Below, one piece after another: positions 17,847 to 25,965 of a DNA stretch of 64,000 nt. Source of the stretch: Arthrobacter sp. FW305-BF8 (GTDB lineage Bacteria; Actinomycetota; Actinomycetes; Actinomycetales; Micrococcaceae); NCBI RefSeq assembly GCF_021789315.1, contig NZ_CP084561.1:4092001-4156000 (forward strand), given 5' to 3'. Under the pieces are notes generated by a model. It did no database searches and was not told the DNA's origin. It saw only the letters and a list, made by a program, of their open reading frames with translations. A program made the position numbers and the translations under genes. The stretch's first letter is position 1; the number at the start of each line of letters is the position of its first letter.

Positions 17847-18794
17847 GTGACTGACCTTTCACAGGTGGCGAGCCGCGTCCGTAGCATCGGGCGCGGCTTT
17901 GCCGTCACCGCCGGTGCCGGAACCGCGGCCGCCTTGGCCGCCTTGGCATACGGGCTCTGGGAAAAGAACCAGTTCGTCCTCCGCGAGGAGACCGTCCCGA
18001 TCCTTCCGGCCGGCAGGGCCCCATTCCGGATCCTGCACCTGAGCGACATCCACTTCGTGCCGGGCCAGAAGGCCAAGGCGGAGTGGCTGCAGTCGCTCGC
18101 CGCGCTTAGGCCGGACCTGGTGGTCAACACGGGTGACAACCTGAGCCACCCCAAGGCCGTGGACGCGCTGCTCAACGCTCTGGCACCGCTCATGGACTTC
18201 CCGGGCGTGTTTGTTCCAGGCTCCAATGACTACTACGCGCCCAAGCTGAAAAACCCCGCCCGCTACCTGCTGGGCCCCTCCAAAGCAGCATCGGACCGGG
18301 AGGAACTTGACTGGCCCCGCCTGCGGTCCGGCTTCGGCATGGGTGGCTGGATCGACCTGACCAACCGGCACCAGTCCATCGTCCTCAACGGCATGCGGTT
18401 CGACTTCTCGGGCGTGGATGATCCGCACCTCAACCGTGAACGGTACGCCGGCTGGCCGCGCGGCACCCGGGGCCAGAACGCAAAGGACCACCTGCGCGTC
18501 GCCGTCATCCACGCCCCCTACCAGCGGGTCCTGGACCACTTCACCGATGACGGCGCGGACCTGCTCCTGGCCGGCCACACGCACGGCGGACAACTGTGCA
18601 TCCCGGGGTACGGCGCCGTCGTCGCGAACTGCGACATCCCCACCTGGCGGGCCAAGGGCCTCAACGACTGGAGCAGCAACGGGCGTACGACGCCGGTCAA
18701 CGTCTCGGGCGGAATCGGCACCTCGCGCTTTGCGCCGGTCCGCATCGCCTGCAAGCCCGAGGCCGTCCTGCTGACGCTCACCCCGCGCGCCTGA
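17847..18794 (+). CDS. Membrane-anchored metallophosphoesterase
   Basis: A 315-residue calcineurin-like phosphoesterase of the YkuE type. A short hydrophobic N-terminal segment (about 18-40) is followed by the metal-binding series LHLSDIHF, NTGDN, GSNDYY, VIHAPY and GHTHGGQ. The GTG start follows the ponA stop by 2 bp, so translation is coupled. The substrate may be a lipid- or envelope-linked phosphate; this is inferred from its operon with ponA. Confidence 0.9.
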   Translation: MTDLSQVASRVRSIGRGFAVTAGAGTAAALAALAYGLWEKNQFVLREETVPILPAGRAPFRILHLSDIHFVPGQKAKAEWLQSLAALRPDLVVNTGDNLSHPKAVDALLNALAPLMDFPGVFVPGSNDYYAPKLKNPARYLLGPSKAASDREELDWPRLRSGFGMGGWIDLTNRHQSIVLNGMRFDFSGVDDPHLNRERYAGWPRGTRGQNAKDHLRVAVIHAPYQRVLDHFTDDGADLLLAGHTHGGQLCIPGYGAVVANCDIPTWRAKGLNDWSSNGRTTPVNVSGGIGTSRFAPVRIACKPEAVLLTLTPRA

Positions 18795-18888
18795 TCAGTC
18801 ACCTGTGAAGGGTGCCACCCATGGCATAGGGTAGTTGCTACGGGAAACTACACCAGAGCCTTCACACAGTTGAGTTCAAGAAGCGGGC

Positions 18889-20706
18889 ATGGCCAAGCAG
18901 AGTTCATTTTTTCGATCCGTCAGCCGTCTCTATCCGCACGTGAAGCCGGTCCTGCCGCGCCTGCTTATGGGCCTGCTCTCGGCTCTCCTGGCCAGTGTGG
19001 TTGCCCTTGCCATCCCGCAGGTGCTGCGCGTGCTCATCAACGATTCCCTCCGGCCCGGGGCCACCGTGGACGCCGTCTGGGGCTCGGCCGGCCTCATCCT
19101 GGCCCTGGGCGTCGCCGAAGCCGTGCTGGTTGCCCTCCGCCGCACCTTCGTGATCAACCCCGCCACCACCGTGGAGACCCGGATGAGGGTCTCGCTCTAC
19201 GGCCACCTGCAGAACCTTCCCGTCTCCTTCCATGACCGCTGGGGCTCAGGCCAGCTCCTTTCCCGCGCCATGACGGACCTCAACTTCATTCGGCGCTGGA
19301 TGGCATTCGGGGCCATCATGCTGGTGGTGACCACCCTGACGGTGGTGATAGGCGTCGTCGTCATGTTCACCATGAGCTGGCAGCTGGCCCTGATCTTCCT
19401 GGCCGCAGCAGGGCCCGTGATGGTCTACGGTTTCCGGTTCCGGACCCGCTTCAGCAAGGTTGCCCGGCGCAGCCAGGACCAGGCCGGCGACCTTGCCACC
19501 ACGGTTGAGGAGTCCGTCCACGGCATCCGCGTCCTGAAGGCCTTCGGCCGCAGCCGAGAAGCCCTGGAAACCTTCAACGGCCAGGCCGAGGAACTGCGCC
19601 AGACGGAGATTGCCAAGGCCCGGCACCAGGCCGTCTTCAGCATGGTGGTGACGCTCCTGCCGGAGCTGGCGCTGGGCGCCGGCCTGGTCACTGGAATCAT
19701 GCTCGCAGCCAGTGGCCAGCTCAGCATCGGCTCCCTGGTGGCCTTCTTCGCCACTGCCGCCGTCATCGCCGCGCCCGTCGAGTTCTCCGGCATGCTGCTG
19801 GCCATGGCCCTGACGGCGAAAACCGCCCTGGACCGGCACTTCGAGGTCATGGATTCCGAAAACACCATCACCGGCGCGGCCGAACCCCGCCGCCCTGCCG
19901 ACGTCAAAGGCGCGCTGAGCTTCAACAACGTAACGTTCGCCTTCGACGACGCCCCGGACAAACCGGTGCTGAAGGACGTCCGGCTGGACATCTGTCCGGG
20001 CGAAACGATGGCGCTGGTAGGCATCACCGGCAGCGGCAAGAGTGCCCTGCTGCAGCTGGTGCCACGGCTCTACGATGTCACGGCGGGTTCCATTGAGCTC
20101 GACGGCGTGGACCTTCGGGACTTCAGCGTCGAGGAACTCCGCACCCTGGTGGCCGTTGCCTTCGAGGACACCACCCTGTTCTCCAGCTCAGTACGGGACA
20201 ACGTGCTGCTCGGCGTGCAGTCCGAAGACACCGACACCCGAGAAAAAATCCTTGCCGAGGCCCTGGACACGGCGCAGGCACACTTCGCTTACTCACTGCC
20301 CGAGGGGCTGGACACCCTCATCGGCGAGGAGGGCCTCAGCCTGTCCGGCGGCCAGCGCCAGCGCCTCGCCCTGGCCCGGGCCATCGCAGCGGCGCCCGCC
20401 GTGCTGGTCCTGGACGATCCCCTCTCCGCCCTGGACGTGAACACGGAGGAGCTCGTGGAAAACCGCCTGCGGGAGGTGTTGGCAGGCACCACGACGCTTA
20501 TCGTCGCCCACCGCCCGTCCACCGTGGCTCTGGCCGACCGGGTGGCGCTGCTGGAGGACGGCCGCATCGCCGCCGTCGGAACCCACGCCGAACTGCTGGC
20601 CGGCAACAGCCACTACCGCCACGTGATCGCGAGCCTGGAAACGGAGCCCCGCGACCTGGACTCCGAATTGTCGGCCCTCGACGACGCCGAGGAGGTCAGC
20701 CGGTGA
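18889..20706 (+). CDS. ABC exporter half-transporter A (degenerate Walker B)
   Basis: A 605-residue type IV ABC exporter half with six membrane helices then a nucleotide-binding domain. Walker A is GITGSGKS (near 378) and the signature LSLSGGQRQ is canonical. Walker B reads VLVLDDPLSALD, where the catalytic glutamate is replaced by Asp. The next gene overlaps by 4 bp (GTGA) and encodes the partner with the complementary defect, so the product is the degenerate half of an obligate heterodimer. Substrate unknown. Confidence 0.92.
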   Translation: MAKQSSFFRSVSRLYPHVKPVLPRLLMGLLSALLASVVALAIPQVLRVLINDSLRPGATVDAVWGSAGLILALGVAEAVLVALRRTFVINPATTVETRMRVSLYGHLQNLPVSFHDRWGSGQLLSRAMTDLNFIRRWMAFGAIMLVVTTLTVVIGVVVMFTMSWQLALIFLAAAGPVMVYGFRFRTRFSKVARRSQDQAGDLATTVEESVHGIRVLKAFGRSREALETFNGQAEELRQTEIAKARHQAVFSMVVTLLPELALGAGLVTGIMLAASGQLSIGSLVAFFATAAVIAAPVEFSGMLLAMALTAKTALDRHFEVMDSENTITGAAEPRRPADVKGALSFNNVTFAFDDAPDKPVLKDVRLDICPGETMALVGITGSGKSALLQLVPRLYDVTAGSIELDGVDLRDFSVEELRTLVAVAFEDTTLFSSSVRDNVLLGVQSEDTDTREKILAEALDTAQAHFAYSLPEGLDTLIGEEGLSLSGGQRQRLALARAIAAAPAVLVLDDPLSALDVNTEELVENRLREVLAGTTTLIVAHRPSTVALADRVALLEDGRIAAVGTHAELLAGNSHYRHVIASLETEPRDLDSELSALDDAEEVSR

Positions 20707-22577
20707 GCAGCACAGCCTTCGGTACCGCCAATGAGGACAACGCCAACCTAAGCAAGAGCGACAGCAAGGCGGTACGGCGCCGGTCGCTCGCCCTGCTGGG
20801 GTCGCTGATCCGGCCCGTGCGGCTGCGGTTCTGGCTCACGATCGCCACGGTGGTCCTGTCACAGGCGGCCCGGGTGGCCGGCCCCGCGCTGATCGCCTTC
20901 GGCATCGACCACGCCCTGCCCGCCCTCCGCGCGGGCAACAGCCTCCCGCTGGTGCTGGCCGGCGTCGCCTACCTGATCACGGCGCTGGCAGCGGCAGGGC
21001 TCACCGCCCTGTACGTAACGTCGACGGCGGCACTCAGCCAGGCCATGCTGCTCGACCTCCGGCTGTGGGTGTTCCGCCATACCCAGCGGCTCAGCCTCGA
21101 GTTCCACGAGAAGTACACCTCGGGGCGGATCATCGCGAGGCAGACCTCCGACCTGGAGGCCCTGCGTGAACTACTGGACTCGGGAGTCAGCTCGCTCGCC
21201 TCCGGCCTGCTGTTCATGCTGTTCACCGCGGCCACCGTCTTTGCCCTCGACTGGCGCAGCGGACTGGTAGTGCTGGCCGCGGCCGTCCCCATGTTCTTCC
21301 TGGCCCGCTGGTACCAGAAGCACTCACAGCAAGCGTTCCGCCAGTCCCGGGTGGTCTCGGCCCGGCTCATCGTGCACTTCATCGAGACCATGACCGGCAT
21401 CCGTGCCGTCAAGGCCTTCCGCAAGGAACGCGAAAACGCCGGCCGCTACGGCGAACTTGCCGAGGACTACCGGCGGGCGACCGTCCGCTCCATCAACCTG
21501 AACGGCGTCTTCCAGCCCGGCCTGGTGCTGATCGGCAACGTGTGTGTGGCCGCCGTGCTGCTGTTCGGCGGCTTCCGGGTGCTGACCGGTGACCTGGCCG
21601 TGGGCGTGCTGCTGGCCCTGATGCTCTCGACGAAGCGCTTCTTCCAGCCGGTGGACCAGATGGCAATGTTCTACAACTCCTTCCAAAGCGCGCAGGCCGC
21701 GCTGGAGAAGGTCTCGGGCCTGCTCGAGGAGGTGCCCACGGTCCGACCGCCGCGGAAGGCGGTGGAACTCCGCGACGCCCGCGGCGCCGTCGAATTCCGG
21801 AACGTGGAGTTCCGCTACGGCAGCGGGCCACTCATCATTCCCACGCTGAACCTCACCATTCCGGCGGGCCAGACCGTGGCGCTGGTGGGGCAGACCGGGG
21901 CGGGCAAGTCCACGCTGGCCAAGCTGATTGCCCGCTTCTACGACGTGTCCGCCGGTTCCGTGATGCTCGACGGCGTGGACCTGCGGCAACTGGCCACCGC
22001 GGACCTGCGGCGGAACATTGTGATGGTGACCCAGGAGGCCTTCCTGTTCAGCGGGTCGGTGGCGGACAACATCGCCCTGGGCCGGCCGGAGGCACCGCGC
22101 GAGGAGATCGAGGCGGCTGCGAAGGCCGTGGGTGCGCACGACTTCATCATGGAGCTCCCTGAGGGATACGACACCGACGTCAACAAGCGCGGCGGCCGGG
22201 TCTCCGCGGGTCAGCGCCAGTTGATCAGCTTCGCGCGCGCGTTCCTCGCCCGGCCGGCGGTCCTGATCCTGGACGAGGCCACGTCCTCGCTGGACATCCC
22301 CTCCGAACGGCTTGTGCAGAGCGGCCTCGCCGGGCTGCTGCGAGGAATGGACGGAACCGGCCCGGCAGACGCGAGCCCGGCCGCCGACGGAACGTCCCCC
22401 GGAACCGCGCGCACGGCGCTGATCATCGCGCACCGGCTGTCGACCGTGGAGACGGCGGACAGGGTGCTCGTGGTCCATGACGGACAGGTGGTGGAAGACG
22501 GAAGCCCGGACGAACTGATCGGTGGCAACGGCCGCTTCGCCCGCCTGCACAGCGCCTGGAAGGACTCGCTGGTCTGA
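20703..22577 (+). CDS. ABC exporter half-transporter B (degenerate signature motif)
   Basis: The 624-residue partner half. Walker A is GQTGAGKST and Walker B VLILDEATSSLD keeps the catalytic Glu. The signature motif is RVSAGQRQ rather than LSGGQ. In the assembled heterodimer this weak signature faces the Asp-containing Walker B of the first half, giving one degenerate and one active ATP site, as in TM287/288-type exporters. A Gly/Ala/Pro-rich insertion (about residues 550-575) lies between the D-loop and the switch histidine (IIAHRLST). The GTG start is coupled to the upstream gene. Confidence 0.92.
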   Translation: MSSTAFGTANEDNANLSKSDSKAVRRRSLALLGSLIRPVRLRFWLTIATVVLSQAARVAGPALIAFGIDHALPALRAGNSLPLVLAGVAYLITALAAAGLTALYVTSTAALSQAMLLDLRLWVFRHTQRLSLEFHEKYTSGRIIARQTSDLEALRELLDSGVSSLASGLLFMLFTAATVFALDWRSGLVVLAAAVPMFFLARWYQKHSQQAFRQSRVVSARLIVHFIETMTGIRAVKAFRKERENAGRYGELAEDYRRATVRSINLNGVFQPGLVLIGNVCVAAVLLFGGFRVLTGDLAVGVLLALMLSTKRFFQPVDQMAMFYNSFQSAQAALEKVSGLLEEVPTVRPPRKAVELRDARGAVEFRNVEFRYGSGPLIIPTLNLTIPAGQTVALVGQTGAGKSTLAKLIARFYDVSAGSVMLDGVDLRQLATADLRRNIVMVTQEAFLFSGSVADNIALGRPEAPREEIEAAAKAVGAHDFIMELPEGYDTDVNKRGGRVSAGQRQLISFARAFLARPAVLILDEATSSLDIPSERLVQSGLAGLLRGMDGTGPADASPAADGTSPGTARTALIIAHRLSTVETADRVLVVHDGQVVEDGSPDELIGGNGRFARLHSAWKDSLV

Positions 22578-22659
22578 GCCACAGCGGCTCGCCGGATGCC
22601 GATTTCGCATGTGGCCCAGTATCGGATATCCTTGTTCAGTTGCTTTCGCAGCAACGGAT

Positions 22660-22736
<77 letters not shown>

Positions 22737-22770
22737 AAAAAGAGGGTCTCCCCAGGGAGGCCCTCTTTTT
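22737..22770 (+). terminator. Terminator after tRNA-Pro
   Basis: AAAAAGAGGG and CCCTCTTTTT pair around an inner CTCCC/GGGAG stem, with the T-run as tail. The symmetry would let it work in both directions. Confidence 0.88.
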
Positions 22771-22787
22771 CGTTTCTTCGGCGACCC

Positions 22788-22856
22788 ACCCCAACTGGGT
22801 AGCAGCACAGGGCGTTCCCAGCGCTGGGAACGCCCTGAAGTGCTACCTAGTTGGGT
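22788..22856. repeat. Long palindrome between tRNA-Pro and a convergent gene
   Basis: Arms of about 33 bp (CCCAACTGGGTAGCAGCACA... and ...GTGCTACCTAGTTGGGT) meet at an AGCGCT centre, with only a few mismatches. The right end overlaps the stop codon of the leftward membrane-protein gene, so it could act as its terminator and is one of many structured intergenic palindromes in the window. Confidence 0.85.
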
Positions 22857-23209
22857 CAGTTTCCGCCGAGGCTCTGGTTGTGGATGTTCTGGGTCGCCTG
22901 CCCGTCGCCCAGGAGAGGAATTCTCGGCCGGCGGGACCCGTCGTCGGCCAGGTAGTCGCCCCGGCTGTCGTAGCTTTGGACCTGGTTCAGGTAGCGGTGC
23001 CGCAGACGCAGGCCGACGGCGAAAAGCACCAGTGACTCCAGCAGCGCCGCAATGCCGATCATCCCCCACACGAAAGTCCCGGCGTCGGCCGTTCCCCTGA
23101 ACACCTCAACCACGGCTGCTCCGGCAGCGGCTGCCACAATCAGTGACGTGCCGGCGATGGTCCAGAGGAAAAAGGCCCGCTGCAGGCCGTCGGCTGCTCT
23201 CCGTGTCAT
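22856..23209 (-). CDS. Small membrane protein of unknown function
   Basis: A 117-residue protein with two hydrophobic segments (FFLWTIAGTSLIVAAAAGAA and FVWGMIGIAALLESLVLFAV) and a polar C-terminus ending QATQNIHNQSLGGN. The ATG was chosen because AAAGGAG lies nine bases upstream; the alternative GTG three codons earlier abuts that site. It is downstream of the secreted-peptide gene on the same strand but separated by that gene's terminator, so it is probably an independent transcript. No family recognised. Confidence 0.72.
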   Translation of the reverse strand: MTRRAADGLQRAFFLWTIAGTSLIVAAAAGAAVVEVFRGTADAGTFVWGMIGIAALLESLVLFAVGLRLRHRYLNQVQSYDSRGDYLADDGSRRPRIPLLGDGQATQNIHNQSLGGN

Positions 23210-23261
23210 GGTCCCCACTCCTTTGTTACGGCTGCTGTTCCTGGCAGAAAAACGTTCTGGG

Positions 23262-23306
23262 AAGAAAAACGGCCCCGGAACATGATGTGCGCATGTTCCG
23301 GAGCCG
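23262..23306 (-). terminator. Terminator of the peptide-precursor gene
   Basis: On the minus strand CGGCTCCGGAACATG pairs with CATGTTCCGGGGCCG (15 bp, one wobble) around a 7-nt loop and is followed by TTTTTCTT. It lies 20 bp after the precursor stop codon and makes that gene monocistronic. Confidence 0.92.
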
Positions 23307-23325
23307 CTTTCCTCATGGAAGCTGT

Positions 23326-23559
23326 TTACATGGGATCGGGCCAGTTGCCAATGGTGGTCTTTGACACCATGGGATCAGGCCAATTGCCGATAGTGGTCGT
23401 GTTCACGTCCTTGACGCGCATCGGATCCGGCCAGTTGCCAATGGCAACCGAGGTGCCCGCGTTGTCCGCGATCGAGCCTGCAGACAGAACGGCGGGAGCC
23501 GCAGCAGAAAATGCGAGGGCCCCCGCCAAAACGGCGGCGGCTGCTATCTTCTTCAACAT
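23326..23559 (-). CDS. Secreted peptide precursor with three IGNWPDPM repeats (putative pheromone)
   Basis: A 77-residue precursor. Residues 1-27 form a signal peptide (MLKK, Ala-rich hydrophobic core, likely cleavage after VLSA). The rest is a short pro-region with three exact copies of IGNWPDPM at 40-47, 57-64 and 70-77, the last ending at the stop codon. Linkers RVKDVNTTT and VSKTT each contain Lys, a possible processing site. The three copies use different codons (AAC/AAT, CCC/CCT/CCG, ATT/ATC), so the amino-acid repeat appears maintained by selection. GAGGAA is seven bases before the ATG. It has its own terminator and is divergent from an HTH-TPR regulator 132 bp away. Function as a signalling peptide is inferred; a multi-core modified peptide is the alternative, but no modifying enzymes are nearby. 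Confidence 0.88.
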   Translation of the reverse strand: MLKKIAAAAVLAGALAFSAAAPAVLSAGSIADNAGTSVAIGNWPDPMRVKDVNTTTIGNWPDPMVSKTTIGNWPDPM

Positions 23560-23611
23560 TAAGAGTTCCTCAATACGAGTCGGATTCGTTACCAAGTCAG
23601 CACAGTCCTTG

Positions 23612-23651
23612 TTGACATACATTGTAAAATGTTTTCCACAGAGGGTGTCAA
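23612..23651. promoter_or_regulatory. Divergent promoter/operator region of peptide and regulator genes
   Basis: On the minus strand TTGACA (23646-23651) and TACAAT (23621-23626) are spaced 19 bp and form a plausible promoter for the peptide gene. The plus strand has another TTGACA at 23612-23617, mirrored by the first to give an inverted TTGACA/TGTCAA pair. Inside lies the perfect palindrome ACATT-GTAA-AATGT (23620-23633) covering the presumed -10 region, which is where an HTH repressor or activator could bind. Confidence 0.65.
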
Positions 23652-23691
23652 GCATTCTGTACAAAGGCTGTCCGGAATAGGAGGAACCCCA

Positions 23692-24954
23692 GTGGGTAAC
23701 GGATTCGGGGAGAAGCTCCGCGCTGAGCGGCTGGAGCGCGGACTGACTCAGGCCGAACTGGGCAGGGACCTGTACTCCCCCAGCTACATTTCCCTGCTGG
23801 AGACCGGCCGCCGGGAACCCACAGCCGACGTCATCGAAGAGCTCGCCCGGAGGCTGGAACTCGCGCCCAAGGCGCTCGAAGCGTGGAGCCAGCCCATCTC
23901 GGTCAGCGACGCCGAATACGTGCTGGCCGGCCTCTATGCCCGGCAGGCCTGGGACCTGCGCGACTATGCCCTCGCGGCCGAACACGCCGCCAACGCCGCC
24001 CGGATCGCCCTCGACGGCAAGAACACCAGCGCCTGGTGGAACATGACCTACATGCAGGCCGAATGCCTCATGAAGCAGGGTCAGCTCAAGGAATGCCAGA
24101 AGATCATGGAGCATCTGTCCGAGCATCCCATGGCCACGGAATCGGCAGGCCTGGGTGTCCGGGCGCGCCAGATGCTCGCCGCCCTGTGTCACGGGCAGGG
24201 CCAGCTGGGCGCCGCCGTCGAACACGCCGAGAAGGCCGTGGAGCTGTGCGCCCAGCTGCCCAAGGGTTCAACGCTCATCATCGGGGCGCTCCGCGCGCTG
24301 ATCGGAGCACTTGCCGAGAGCGGCCGGCTCGACGAGGCGTGGAAGTACTGCGAGGACATGAATGAGCAGATGGACGAGCATTCGATGTCCCAGCTCGCGG
24401 GCGAGGTGGCATGGGTGATCGGCAATGTCGCGTTCATGCGGCATGACTACCCGGAGGGCATCAAGCACCACGAGCGGGCGGCGAAGCTGCTCTCCCCCGC
24501 CAACGACATCGAGCTGTGGGCCCGCTTCAACAAGGCGTCGGCCGCCGTCCGCCTCTCCTCCGGGATCGTTGAGCCGGAGACCCTGTCCGCCATCGAACGC
24601 GCCGAACTCGCGCTGTCCATCGTCGGCGGAAACAAGACGGACCAGCTGGAAGTCGCGTTCATCCGCGCCCGCTGGCTCTACCTCACCGGGGACATCGTGG
24701 CCGCGGTCCAGAAGCTTCGCGACATCCACGCCGAACGCAAGGACCTGGCCAAGCACACGGCCGGCGAGGTTTCGCTGCTTCTCGGAAAATCGCTGAAGGC
24801 TGCGGGCGAAGGGGATGAGGCGCTGGTGCATCTGGAGGAGGCGCAGAAGGAATTCAGTGCCGCGGGCGCGCAGGACCGGGTCCAGCAGGCCCTCGATGCC
24901 GTGCTGGAGATCCGGCTCGCCCAGCGCCGTGCGGCAGCGGCCGAAGCCAGCTAG
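23692..24954 (+). CDS. XRE-type HTH regulator with TPR domain (RRNPP-like, candidate peptide receptor)
   Basis: A 420-residue protein. Residues about 6-63 are a Cro/C1-type HTH (LRAERLERGLTQAELG, then SPSYISLLETGRREP). About 350 residues of helical repeats follow, with TPR-like helices such as ALAAEHAANAARIAL, GAAVEHAEKAVELC, EGIKHHERAAKLL and EALVHLEEAQKEF. This HTH plus C-terminal TPR layout is that of RRNPP peptide-responsive regulators (Rap, Rgg, NprR, PlcR, PrgX) and of some actinobacterial XRE-TPR proteins. The GTG start is fixed by a perfect AGGAGG at 23679-23684. The divergent neighbour encodes a secreted repeat peptide, making this its likely receptor; that link is inference. Confidence 0.88.
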   Translation: MGNGFGEKLRAERLERGLTQAELGRDLYSPSYISLLETGRREPTADVIEELARRLELAPKALEAWSQPISVSDAEYVLAGLYARQAWDLRDYALAAEHAANAARIALDGKNTSAWWNMTYMQAECLMKQGQLKECQKIMEHLSEHPMATESAGLGVRARQMLAALCHGQGQLGAAVEHAEKAVELCAQLPKGSTLIIGALRALIGALAESGRLDEAWKYCEDMNEQMDEHSMSQLAGEVAWVIGNVAFMRHDYPEGIKHHERAAKLLSPANDIELWARFNKASAAVRLSSGIVEPETLSAIERAELALSIVGGNKTDQLEVAFIRARWLYLTGDIVAAVQKLRDIHAERKDLAKHTAGEVSLLLGKSLKAAGEGDEALVHLEEAQKEFSAAGAQDRVQQALDAVLEIRLAQRRAAAAEAS

Positions 24955-24973
24955 CAGGCACCGAGCGAATGCC

Positions 24974-25015
24974 TCAGGCGCCCCCGGGAACAGTCCCGGG
25001 GGCGCCTGACGTTTC
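24974..25015 (+). terminator. Terminator between regulator and purC
   Basis: A perfect 16-bp stem (TCAGGCGCCCCCGGGA and complement) with loop ACAG is followed by CGTTTCTT. It separates the convergent regulator and purC genes. Confidence 0.85.
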
Positions 25016-25024
25016 TTGAAAGCG

Positions 25025-25963
25025 CTAGCTGAACGTGCGGCCGGTCAGCTTCTCGTAGGCCTCGACGTAGCGGGCCCGGGTACGGTCCACGATGTCCGCG
25101 GGCAGGGCCGGCGGCGGCGTGTCGGAGGCCTTGTCCCAGCCGGATTCGGCGGACGCCAGCCAGTCCCGGACAAACTGCTTGTCGTAGGAGGGCTGCGCCT
25201 TGCCGGGCTCGTAGGTGGCGGCGTCCCAGAACCGGGACGAGTCCGGCGTCAGGACCTCGTCGCCGAGGGTGATGGCGCCGTTCACGACGTCGTAGCCGAA
25301 CTCCACCTTGGTGTCGGCCAGGATGATGCCGCGTTCGCGGGCAATCCCCTCGGCCTTGGTGTAGATGCTCAGCGTCAGTTCGCTCAGGCGCGCGGCAATG
25401 TCGTCGCCCACGATGGACACGACGGCGTCGTAGGAGATGTTTTCGTCATGCTCCCCCACCTCGGCCTTGGCCGACGGGGTGAAGATCGCGTGCTCCAGGC
25501 GGGAGCCGTCCACCAGGCCTTCCGGCAGCGGGATCTCGCAGACGGTGCCGGACTGCCGGTATTCCAGGAGGCCCGAGCCCGTGAGGTAGCCGCGGGCGAT
25601 GCATTCCACCGGGAACATCTCCAGCTTCTTGCAGATCATGGCGCGGCCCTCGACCGCTGCCGGCACGCCGTCCTCAACCGTGGACGCCAGGACGTGGTGT
25701 TCCACATCCAGCTGGTCGAACCACCAAAGGCTCAGCTGGGTCAGGATCCGTCCCTTGTCCGGGATTTCGCTGCTGAGCACGTGGTCGTAGGCGCTGAGGC
25801 GGTCACTCGCTACCACCAGCACGCATTCCTGCCCGAACTGCTCGTTGATGGAGTCGCTGGCCGGGACGTACAGGTCGCGGACCTTGCCCGAGTAGACGTG
25901 CTTCCAGCCGGGCAGCTCCGCGTGGGCCGTGTCCAGACCGCGGGTGTTTTCCTGTTCAGCCAC
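25025..25963 (-). CDS. purC: SAICAR synthetase
   Basis: Purine biosynthesis enzyme joining CAIR and aspartate with ATP. The 312-residue protein has the family start SGKVRDLY, the ECIARGYLTGSG motif, LPEGLVDGSRL and ILADTKVEFG. The GTG start lies 2 bp after the purD stop, so the two are co-expressed. This plant/yeast-like long form is usual in actinobacteria. Confidence 0.96.
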   Translation of the reverse strand: MAEQENTRGLDTAHAELPGWKHVYSGKVRDLYVPASDSINEQFGQECVLVVASDRLSAYDHVLSSEIPDKGRILTQLSLWWFDQLDVEHHVLASTVEDGVPAAVEGRAMICKKLEMFPVECIARGYLTGSGLLEYRQSGTVCEIPLPEGLVDGSRLEHAIFTPSAKAEVGEHDENISYDAVVSIVGDDIAARLSELTLSIYTKAEGIARERGIILADTKVEFGYDVVNGAITLGDEVLTPDSSRFWDAATYEPGKAQPSYDKQFVRDWLASAESGWDKASDTPPPALPADIVDRTRARYVEAYEKLTGRTFS

Positions 25964-25965
25964 CG

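Noticed and set aside
23326..23559. Multi-core RiPP (modified natural product) precursor
   Set aside because: No modifying enzyme, protease or dedicated exporter gene is adjacent, and a Sec-type signal peptide is present; kept only as an alternative to the pheromone reading.
23326..24225. 300-codon frame that includes the peptide precursor as its C-terminus
   Set aside because: The upstream part is antisense to the HTH-TPR regulator; the ATG at 23559 with GAGGAA and an adjacent promoter defines the real 77-residue gene.
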